Below, one piece after another: positions 56,205 to 64,000 of a stretch of DNA of 64,000 bases; position 1 is the stretch's first letter; each line of letters begins with the position of its first letter. Origin of the DNA: Gnetum montanum. Its lineage: Eukaryota; Streptophyta; Gnetopsida; Gnetales; Gnetaceae. The notes beneath the pieces were generated by a model. It had not been told where the DNA came from and did no database searches. It saw only the letters and a list, made by a program, of their open reading frames with translations. The position numbers were made by a program, and so were the translations under genes. The stretch is from assembly GCA_015680685.1 (NCBI GenBank), contig MNCI01023945.1, positions 375,245 to 439,244 of the forward strand. Reading direction: 5' to 3'.

Positions 56205-56530
56205 TTAAATAACGAATCTCTTCTCTTCCTTCCAAGAGCTTCGAGAAGAAAATTTCTGGTTGGATTATCTTTGAGTTCTTAGATCACTTTCGAGTAAAAT
56301 TTCTTCCGGCTTTTTTCGATCATTTTCGAGTAAAATTTCTTTCTTTTCTTGGAATATTTGCGCCAAAGATTTCTTCCTCTGTTGATTGAGATTTCTTTCT
56401 TCGATAATTTTCGAGGACGACACAGAGTTCTTGTTTCTTTGGGTATTTTCCACTAACGGATGCGAATTGCGTTACAGGAAGGCACCGAGCGAAGAAGATG
56501 AGCTGCAATGGCTGCCGCGTGCTTCGTAAA
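56205..56530 (+). pseudogene. Truncated class II LOB-domain gene: 5' end only
   Basis: From the ATG at 56498 eleven codons read M-S-C-N-G-C-R-V-L-R-K, exactly the N terminus of class II LBD (LATERAL ORGAN BOUNDARIES domain) transcription factors, including the first two Cys of the C-x2-C-x6-C-x3-C zinc motif. The next codons are GAA TGA, and similarity ends at 56530, so the rest of the LOB domain is missing. Upstream, a TTTTAAATAA at about 56205 and a CT-rich leader look like promoter and 5' UTR. Intact class II genes encode nuclear DNA-binding proteins. The break suggests a captured or deleted fragment. Confidence 0.7.
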
Positions 56531-56950
56531 GAATGATATTATAATATTATCATCCTTTATAATATTATCTTCTTCATCATCATTCATTCATTCATTTCAC
56601 TTCACTGTGCAAAACTGCAAATTCGGCATCCAAGCACTTCCGGAAAAACAAAATTACAGAAAACACCCACAGAGAGAAAGAGAGAGAGAGCGCACCATTC
56701 TGCGCCCTTTCCTCGTCCGAATTATTCACACCTCAAATTTCACAGTAGCAGCAGCTGCTGCAGCGTCTTGATGATCTTGAGGATCTTGATCCTGATTTGA
56801 CAGCAGTAATACGACCTACTACTACGTACCGTAAAATCGATACCCAAAAAAGAAAAAGGAAAAAATAAAAACAAATCTTAGTCTCTCAAATCTCGAGGAT
56901 CCACGAACATCTGCAAGGGTGGCTCCGCCATTACGTCCGGAGAGCTTGGG
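56531..56950. other. Low-complexity region after the LBD break
   Basis: ATT- and CATT-rich stretches, a GA microsatellite at about 56677-56699 and a GCAGCAGCTGCTGC palindrome near 56745. A plus-strand 87-codon frame here overlaps the LBD start in another phase and is probably chance. Confidence 0.45.
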
Positions 56951-57280
56951 CTACTGCGGAATCAGGGGACGGACCGTATCCATGTTGGCCAATTCCACGG
57001 CCAGGAAACGGATTCCGTCTGCGGAGCAACTTCTGGCCTGGTTATGGCAGAAACACCAGAGCTGCCGCGGGAGATCTGCTCCACGGGGGCCCTCCGCGTG
57101 GACGCCGAACAGCACGTGAACGCCGAACGGCTCCACCGTTATGTCTGGAACTGACGGAATTTGAAGAGATGGGAGCCTCCGATCCACGAATCTCATGGCC
57201 GCCCAGAACCAGTGCGACAGCAGCAACACGCCTGCAACCTCAAACTTGAACACTCCTGCGCTGTTCCAGACGCTCAACAT
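56951..57280 (-). CDS. Hypothetical 109-aa ORF, GC-rich
   Basis: Begins MLSVWNSAGVFKFEVAGVLL on the minus strand, with a hydrophobic stretch near residues 15-30 (VAGVLLLSHWFWAAM), and ends VRPLIPQ. A TATA-like TTTATATATGAAG lies just upstream (about 57295-57310). GC content is well above the flanks, and the frame is open throughout. I recognise no family. It may be an exon of a host gene or chance in GC-rich DNA. Confidence 0.3.
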   Translation of the reverse strand: MLSVWNSAGVFKFEVAGVLLLSHWFWAAMRFVDRRLPSLQIPSVPDITVEPFGVHVLFGVHAEGPRGADLPRQLWCFCHNQARSCSADGIRFLAVELANMDTVRPLIPQ

Positions 57281-57559
57281 CGCCCACGATTACTTCATAT
57301 ATAAATAACAGTTTGACTCTGATACAAACAACCAATTGTTCCAGGAGGAGACTCTGAATGCAGGCGGCAAAGGCATGGTTCTAAAATAGAGAAGTCTAAA
57401 ATAGAGAAGTATGCAACAACGTGACTTTTCGTAACACGACGTAAAGTTGTATTACCCAAATGGCCTGTAGCGTTATGCACAAGTTGCGTTACCGAAATGG
57501 GCCGTGGAAAAGTCAACGTTGGTTAACCTTACGCACAAAAATTTAGCTTTAGAAAGGGT

Positions 57560-59440
57560 AGATTAGGTACTAGGACACACAGGGCATTTCAATGTCTATT
57601 TAATATTTGTTAAGGCTATTTTGGAGTTTTCCCAAAGTTCTCCCCTCTCTTCCATGATGGATAGCATGAAAGAGGTAGCTCCCAATGTGGAGGAATCTAA
57701 GGGACTCTTCTTTTTGCTAATTTTGGCAATTTTGACTATGCATGTATGTCCACAAGATTGTTGGTGTTGACTATCAATGTCTAGGATAGAAATCTGGTCA
57801 TCTTGAAGGCTATAAGAGGGTTTTTAGGCTTTCCCCCCTACCCTCTATTGACATTGGGGCTAGGATGCTCAATGTGGATGGGATCCTTCCCATTGAGAAC
57901 CCAAGAGAGACAAGTTTTATTCATTTCAGGTGGCTTCTAGAAGTCTAGTGGCTTCTGGAAGGTCTGGGCTGCTTCTAGAAGGAAAATTGTATGCAAACTT
58001 CAATAGTTCTAGCTTTCCCCCTACTATCCACATTGAGACTAGAATGCTCAACATAAAGGAGGTCCTCCCTAGCATGGAGGAATCTTAGGGGATCTACTAA
58101 TTATTGGTTAGTGGCATCTAAAAGGGCTGTGAAGGTTCTGGTGTTAGTCTAAGATAGTCCACTATTGTTTTCTTGCTCTGGAATCCCCCACTAACCTTCC
58201 TAACTCCATCCTCCTAGTTTCCATGTTGGTACTATGGAAAAGGTCTCCCCCAACATGGAAGAATCATAAAAGTTAGATCTATGTCAATTTGATACCTAAT
58301 TGACCATACATGTCAACCTCCAGGGTTGTCAGTGTCAATGATCAATACTGGGTGCCAAGATTCAGTAGTTTAGAGGCTCCTAAGTGCCTCATGTAGTCTT
58401 CCCACTTTCTTCCATGATGAGCATGATGGCCCTAGCATGGATGAGAAAGGGATGATAGTTTTATATCATGTTTGACTACTTTTGGGACATTTAAATACTC
58501 TAGAGGGTTCTGGCAGCTCTAAGGGTCACTAGGCTTTGAGAAATGGCTACTAGGTAGTCAACTTAGATTATTTTTTACTTCCCTCCATGCATCCATGATG
58601 GGTATGAGATCCTTAGTGTGGATGAAGCCTCCTATATGCTAGAAACACCAAATCCCAAAGTTTTGACTAGTTTCAACTAGGTTTGATGAGGTTCCAAGGT
58701 TGTCGAGGGTGTTTGGAGGGGTTCTAGGTCACGTGGGATCCACTTCAGGGATCAAACTTGGGCTAAATGGGTGTTGGGGGATAATAATAGGTGTTATTCC
58801 CCTTCTTCCATGCTGGGCATTATTTTCCTAGTATGGAAACCCAAATTGTCTAGATTTGTTAATGTCCAACACTCTTTTGGAAGCCTACATCTAAAAAGGT
58901 AGGTTGCATGTACTAAAAATGATAAGTTAGTTAAATTTTAATGGTTTTGTGATATGGGAGTCATGTATCCATACTAGGCATGATACCCCTAGCATGGATG
59001 CATGGGAGTTAAGGTTTGGTTTTGTTCTCAATGTCAAAAGTGGCTAGATCTTAGCATTGATGCAGTTTTCTAGCTAAGAAGGAAGGCATATGATGGGGCC
59101 CAAAACCCAAAAAATTAGATTTTTAAATTTTGATTCTAACTCCCATTATTCTTAGTGTGGAAGAGACTTCCCCCACACATCCCACCCCAACCCCCCACAC
59201 ACACAACCCCCCCTCTATGCCCCTTGCACTTCAGTGCACTTGGAGTTATGGTGCACTAAAGGTAATTTGGGTTTAAAAGTGGGTGTTTTACATTTTAATG
59301 TGGTTTTTATTGTGAAATTTCATAACTTTCAATCAAAATTATCATTTTACACCAATAGCACATTGGAGGAGAGTCTAGCAAATATTTTTGTTGTAGAGAG
59401 CACCAATCTTTAGTGTGGAAGCATCCATTCCTTCCTACAC
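57560..59440. repeat. Tandem array of about 190-bp units, right part
   Basis: Continues the array of 51405-53300 after the inserted block. The unit near 57620-57860 aligns with 52985-53200 (TTTTCCCAAAGTTC, GACATTTC-like and CATGCATGT words in the same order). Unit starts lie near 57625, 57830, 58010, 58200, 58390, 58585, 58795, 58960 and 59145. Pyrimidine runs and TCCATG...CATGGA cores are as on the left. Confidence 0.7.
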
Positions 59441-59624
59441 ACAACGTAGAACTCCTATTTTTCTTAATTTCAATCATCCCCAACGTTGAGCCTACCATGA
59501 CACCTAAGCGATGTGGAGGAAAGAGCCAGAATCATAGGATTCAAAAGGAAAATGAATGAGCAATGGATCTATTAAGACTACCTAGGTCCATCTTAATCCA
59601 AGCTTCATCTATTGCTGCTCCAAG

Positions 59625-61188
59625 GTAGGCATTTCTACTTGTTTTTGCTTTGGTTTCTAGCCATTTTTATTAGTTTTCTTGTGTTTTTCTTACCACATGT
59701 GGGGTTGTTTTTCTCAAATCTACATTGAAAAAAAGGTAAAATGAAATTCTAAAAAAATCCCACCTCTTATTTTAGTCATTTCTATGTAGATTTATGGTTT
59801 CTTTTTTTTTATTTGGCTTGCTATTTTCATGCTTTTTCCCAAAATTTGGGGGATAGGGCTATTTTTCTTAGATCTAGGCCAAAGTATTTGTCAAAGTTAT
59901 ATTTTGACAAAATCATACCCCATTATTTTGGTGTATTTTCTTCTGGGTATGAGTTATTTTGGCTATTTTGGCTATTTCTTTAACGCTATGTTAAGTTGGG
60001 TTTTAGCTTTTTATCTTTTTACATGAAAAACATAAGCAATGTTGTGTACTTTTTTCTTAATAAAACAACTACATATTTTTAAAATTTCATATTATGGATT
60101 TGTAGCCCTACATTTAAGCTTTTCAATGGTTATTATTTGGTTCAATTTGGCTTTGAAACGATTAAGTTATGGTTATTTTCCTAAGATTATGTAGTTAGGT
60201 TTTTTTATGCCATTTCCATGTAAATTCATGAATTTTTTCTAAGAAAATGACAAGATTTGTGGCTGGATTTTGGTTATTGTGATGTGGGCCCTAGCTTTAG
60301 CTTTCCAAAAAAGGAGGAATCACTCTGTTTGGATTAGAGACGATTTTTTTATGAATTTTTTATTAAGACTATGTCAAAAGGAGGTTTGTGCCATTTTCAA
60401 ATTTTTTGTCCAAATTGGTGAATTTTTTTAACATAAACAAAAATGATTTTGAATTTTTATTAAGTATGGATGCATATGGTTCGATTTAAGCTTTCAAATG
60501 ATGGTGAAATCACTTCGTTCTCCATTTTGAGCTCAAACAAATTTTTGACGAATCTTTTACCAACCCTGTGCAAAAGGGGGTTAATGGTGACGGCTATGGT
60601 TTTTGCTAGATTTGTCTATGTTTCATGTGAAAATGGTTATGTATCTCTGATTGTAATGGTCATGGCTATAGAGCTTATGACTTCAAGATTCTTTTCATGG
60701 TGGAATCACTAAAATCAAAGTTTGGATAAATTTTCAATAAGTTTTTTGGCTAAACTATGTGAATCTTGGTTGTAGTACCTTATCCCTTTGGGGATGGATG
60801 TGATTGATATGTGTAGGTTTTCTTGTCAACATGAAAAACTTATGTTTTAAATTTTTTTAAAGAAAGGTAAAAGGCTTTTACTATTTTTATCAAGCTTTTT
60901 ACTATCGCTATATGCTTTTTTCCAAGTTCTAATGCTTTTTCTAAGTTTAGGCATGGTTTAGACTAAAGCTTAATTTTGGGCTATAAAGGTTTGCTATAAT
61001 ATTTTGGCTATCAAGGAAAAGACTATGACAAGTTGTAATAATGCTTTTTTTGTGGAATTTCTTAAGCTAATTTAGATAAAAACCTTTGAGATTTTTACAA
61101 AGGCTAATTTCACCTTCAACTAGGATGTTTTTCCAAACTTGTTAAGAAATGCTAATTGGTCATAATGCTTTTGCCTTGCTTCATCTAG
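59625..61188 (+). other. Intron 1 of the third antisense gene copy
   Basis: GTAGGC donor to TCATCTAG acceptor, 1564 bases against about 520 in A and 417 in B. T-rich with no gene I can support; the open frame at 60470-60712 shows no known motif. Intron status comes from alignment of the flanking exons. Confidence 0.6.
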
Positions 61189-61299
61189 GGTCTACTTGAA
61201 GTCCATCCTCATCATTTTGGAGCTAGTGGGCATTTTGTGTTACAGTGGCCACCCCAAAGTCGATGCTCCACTCCCTGACATGCTGTTGGGAAAGGCTTC

Positions 61300-62248
61300 T
61301 GATGAGTGGCGAGGTACCCCTACACTCAACCATACGAATACGAGCGTGCACACGCGATCTGGTCGAACTCCGCAGACTAAATGCCTTAACACCACAAGAA
61401 ACACTTGGGGTTAATCGTTCGTTGTCTTCCCAGGCTTGCTTGTAAGTGTCACGGTGTATGGTTAAGCAAGTTTGAGGTATGTGATTTTTTTTGTATTTTC
61501 GGTTTATCTTCTATGCTATCAGAGGAAAGGGTTGAGAAACTAAGCTAACTCTAACTAATGTCCTAAGTCTAAATTAACTAGCGTCAGCATCCGTTCCCAC
61601 TTACCGGACACACCCTGAACTATGCAACTGTGGCTTACCAAACGCTAATCGTCACTGGGATCACCACACATAACGCAAGTGCTCGAAGTGGTCGTACTGA
61701 GGCACCAATTTAGCTTAAGTGTGATAAGCAGCCGATTCCTTAGCTAGCCGTACACACCCGTGGGTGCTCGTAACTAAGTCGTACTTATCACATGTTCTAG
61801 CCGAGCAATGAGTAGCCGATTCCTTGACTAGCCGTACACGTTCGTAGACGCTCGTAATCAAGTCGTACTTGTGTGCACTAGGAAAGTAGTAAATAAACAA
61901 TAATAAAACCATGTACTGCAAGGTTTATCCAATCAAGTTCGTCTTTATTGCCGTACACAACTTGGGTTCAGGTTACAAGCTGCTCGAATAAAGAGTCGTT
62001 CACTCTAGGACTCCTACTGCGGACACATGGGAAAAATTCTAACTCTAGAGTGATCAATCTGCCAGAGCTTCGCTACTTCTAGCCAGGATTGGGAAATAAG
62101 GGGAGTGCCGCCTCTTATTTATAGATATGGCGATGGACCGCAATATCGCGTACGCGATATCGCAGGGGAAGACGCGATATCGCATACGCAATATCGCATG
62201 GGATGCGATATACGCGATATCGCGGCACATGCAGGTCGCGTCTCATCA
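61300..62248 (-). mobile_element. Solo LTR of the GATATC-palindrome family, 949 bp
   Basis: TGATGAG at one end and CTCATCA at the other, flanked by the 5-bp duplication GCTTC (61295-61299, 62249-62253). No internal region, so this is a solo LTR. On the minus strand the U3 part holds GCGATATCGC palindromes, then CTATAAATAAGAGGCGGC (TATA box, about 62125-62107). An 84-bp direct repeat with GCCGATTCCTT starts at 61731 and 61814. It splits exon 2 of the antisense gene. Confidence 0.93.
62107..62129 (-). promoter_or_regulatory. TATA box region of the GATATC-family LTR
   Basis: Minus strand TATCTATAAATAAGAGGCGG, preceded by GATATC palindromes; the same block occurs at about 63393-63415 on the plus strand and, diverged, at 115-125. 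It marks the U3/R boundary and so the strand of the LTR. Confidence 0.7.
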
Positions 62249-63315
62249 GCTTCATTATGGTTTTGGCCTAGGGTAAGAGAATTCCTTGCCTACATCCTAC
62301 ATAATGTTAGTGTGATGCTATGGTCACACTTCTCTACAGATGTAAATGGGGCCATAATGAAGACCTTGTTGCCTCAGGCATTTAGCTTGATTGTCAAGTT
62401 CATTATTCATAATCCACCTCCTAGGATATCATGCAGTTTAGAAGACATAATAAGCCCACGTTACATTATGGAGATTTGGATGATGCCAAAGTATAGTCAA
62501 TATAATGCTAATAATACCCTAATGGTGGTGCATAGAGCCCACACATTGTTTCAAAAGTCACCTCCCACCATGTATCATCTACCAAGGTAAGAATAGTTGT
62601 TATATTGTTTTATGGCTTTATTGGCTACTTTTCCTAACTCCATTGATTTTATGAACTTCTTGCAAGTAACACATCAATGATCAAGACTTGATAATTAATG
62701 ATCAAACCTTATTAGTGGCTCAAACTACCCTAGTTAAATTCATCAAGGGCCCCCAAATTAGAAACTGTTGTGTATCAATAGTTAAAAGAGGACTTCGATG
62801 CATACACTACAAGGTTCAAACTTGTATACAAGAAGTGTAACAATGATGGAACAATACACAACTAGTGGGTAGACTCCACTAACTCCATGGACTAGAGCCT
62901 GGTAGCTGGGGCCTCCACTCAAATCACACCAAAAAAGAAGAAAGGTAAACATAAAGGCTAAAGCTTCTAATGTTTTATGATTGTAAACATTCCAAGTGTT
63001 CTATTTCTTTGAGTAGTTGTTAATGCTAAACTTTTGTTGTTGCCTTGTAGGATCTTCCACCTCTGCTAATGTCACCATCGCACTTTCAGGAGTACATCAT
63101 GACAATACCCTCATCTTGAAGTTTAATGAGGTGATACCAACATAGGAGTGGCTGAGGGAATAGATGCCTAGGTACATTCAAGCAAACATCTAGCATGTAG
63201 GTTTGCTTGATGTATTTATGGCACCTATCCCTTCCATCCCTACTATGGAGATGCTACATTTCATCAACTCCTTTGACGAGAAGGCCAATCATTTTAGCAC
63301 CATCATCCACGGTGT

Positions 63316-64000
63316 TGATGAGATGCGATATCGTATGCACCGCGATATCGCGTACGCAATATCGTGGCCGTCGCGATATCGCAGTCCACCGCTAAATCTA
63401 TAAATAAGAGGCGGCACTCCCCTCATTTCTTATCCTAGGCTAAAATTAGGGAAACTCTAGCAGTTTGATCACTCCAGAGATAGAATATTTTCCATGTGCC
63501 CGAAATAGGAGTCCCCAAGTGAATAGATCTTTATTCGAGCAGCTTTGTACCTGAACGCAAGTTGTGTACGGTAATAAAGACAAGCTTTGTGGATAAACCT
63601 TGCAGTGCATGGAATAGGTTTATTACATGTTATTTCTTAACTGTTATTTATTACCTGCATTAGCGCAGCATGAGTACGACTTGATTACGAGCATTGACGA
63701 ATGTGTAAGGCTAATCAAGGAATCGACTACTCATCGCGATTAGTCTCTCTCACCCTTGTCTCCTAGAATGCGGGATGAGTATGACTTGATTACGAGCATC
63801 TATAGATGTGTACAGCTAGTCAAGGAATTGGCTGCTCATTACATTTAGGCTAGTTAAGTGCCTCAATATGAACACTTCAAGCACGTGCGTTACGTGTGGT
63901 GATCCCAGTAACGATTAGCATTTGGTAGCCATAGTTGCATAGTTCAGGGTGTGTACGGTAAGTGGGAACGGATGCTGATGCTAGTTAATTTAGACTTAGT
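63316..64000 (+). mobile_element. LTR of the GATATC-palindrome family, cut by the window edge
   Basis: Starts TGATGAGATGCGATATC and follows the reverse complement of 61300-62248 down to GTGGGAACGGATGCTGATGC. TATA block at about 63397. The expected end near 64265 is outside, so it may be a solo LTR or the 5' LTR of a full element. It interrupts exon 4 of the antisense gene; GGTGT at 63311-63315 would be the left target duplication. Confidence 0.88.

Larger units (their letters stand above)
59497..63315 (+). pseudogene. Third antisense gene copy (E2), FCP1-like exon 2, broken by LTRs
   Basis: Exon 1 59497-59624 (M-T-P-K..., 128 bases, ending in phase 2 like A and B), a long first intron to 61188, exon 2 61189-61299 plus 62254-62586, exon 3 about 62666-62944, exon 4 from 63051 until an LTR cuts it at 63316. 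Exon 2: KSILIILELVGIL (Asp to Glu), VREFLAYILHNVSVMLWSHF, I-W-M-M-P-K-Y-S-Q-Y-N-A-N-N-T-L, SPPTMYHL. Exon 4: EWLRE ... VGLLDVFMAPIPSIPTMEML, matching the exon 4 start of A and B. Removing the first LTR with one GCTTC copy keeps exon 2 in frame. Stops: TGA in exon 1, TAG in exons 3 and 4. The more diverged sequence makes the shared structure informative. Confidence 0.72.
45597..64000 (-). mobile_element. E2: older Tat/Ogre-type element, incomplete at the right edge
   Basis: 3' LTR 45597-46992, polypurine hairpin, integrase, RNases H and RT on the minus strand up to 50660, hairpin motifs, a tandem array, then the third antisense gene copy on the plus strand from 59497. Protease, gag and 5' LTR should lie beyond 64000. 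Foreign insertions: about 53304-57560, the LTR at 61300-62248 and the LTR starting at 63316. Membership of everything up to the right edge in one element is inferred from module order. Confidence 0.65.

Noticed and set aside
56508-56771. 87-codon plus-strand frame starting MAAACFVKN
   Set aside because: Overlaps the LBD start codons in another phase and then runs through low-complexity ATT and GA repeats.
53304-57560. Helitron or Mutator-like ends for the inserted block
   Set aside because: No CTRR with a 3' hairpin at the right border and no long terminal inverted repeats matching both ends; only the foldback has clear ends.
1-64000. CRISPR arrays, tRNA and rRNA genes, envelope-like genes
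   Set aside because: Looked for repeats with regular spacers, B-box-like tRNA motifs and a membrane-protein ORF after integrase; none is convincing.

Overview
This is plant nuclear DNA: intron-bearing gene fragments of two plant-specific transcription factor families (AP2 and LOB-domain) sit in a mass of nested LTR retrotransposons. All recognisable pol genes are Ty3/gypsy, Tat/Ogre type: each RT is followed by its usual RNase H and then by a second, archaeal-type RNase H before the integrase. There are no bacterial genes, CRISPR arrays or tRNA/rRNA genes. The species cannot be named from the sequence; the repeat load suggests a large plant genome.

Layout. Positions 1-876 are the 3' part of an LTR from a family with GATATC palindromes, inserted in an old minus-strand element E1 (877-2411 and 19968-24217). 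Element A (2412-19962, minus, 1.40 kb LTRs, 5-bp duplication GTAGG) lies inside the RT of E1. At 24218-25486 three exons of a decayed APETALA2-type gene are visible. Element B (25492-43086, minus, duplication CTGGG) follows; it lies beside protease and gag remnants of another element, E3 (43092-45596), which E2 interrupts. E2 runs from 45597 past the right edge: 3' LTR, integrase, RNases H, RT, a tandem array of about 190 bp units (51.4-53.3 and 57.6-59.4 kb, split by about 4.2 kb of unrelated DNA with a 513-bp foldback, a truncated LOB-domain gene and unidentified ORFs), then the third antisense gene copy, itself broken by two GATATC-family LTRs.

The most unusual content is a multi-exon gene lying antisense in the protease-RT interval of A (9312-13710), B (32530-36706) and E2 (59497-63315 and beyond), with a residue of it in E1 (about 21.0-21.5 kb). 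A and B share eight exons with matching splice sites and phases; E2 matches exon 1 phase and exon 2 exactly. Exon 2 resembles plant FCP1-like (HAD-fold) phosphatases with the catalytic residues eroded. So a whole lineage of Tat elements carries, on its antisense strand, an intron-containing gene that looks taken from the host. All copies here are damaged, mostly by C-to-T and G-to-A changes.

A second undescribed-looking pattern is a short motif, AGTTTWA followed by a small hairpin whose stem sequence varies while pairing is kept. It lies in arrays at the non-coding borders between modules (integrase/3' LTR, RT/antisense gene, antisense gene/protease) in A, B, E1 and E2. A further conserved hairpin spans the polypurine tract and the edge of the 3' LTR in A, B and E2.
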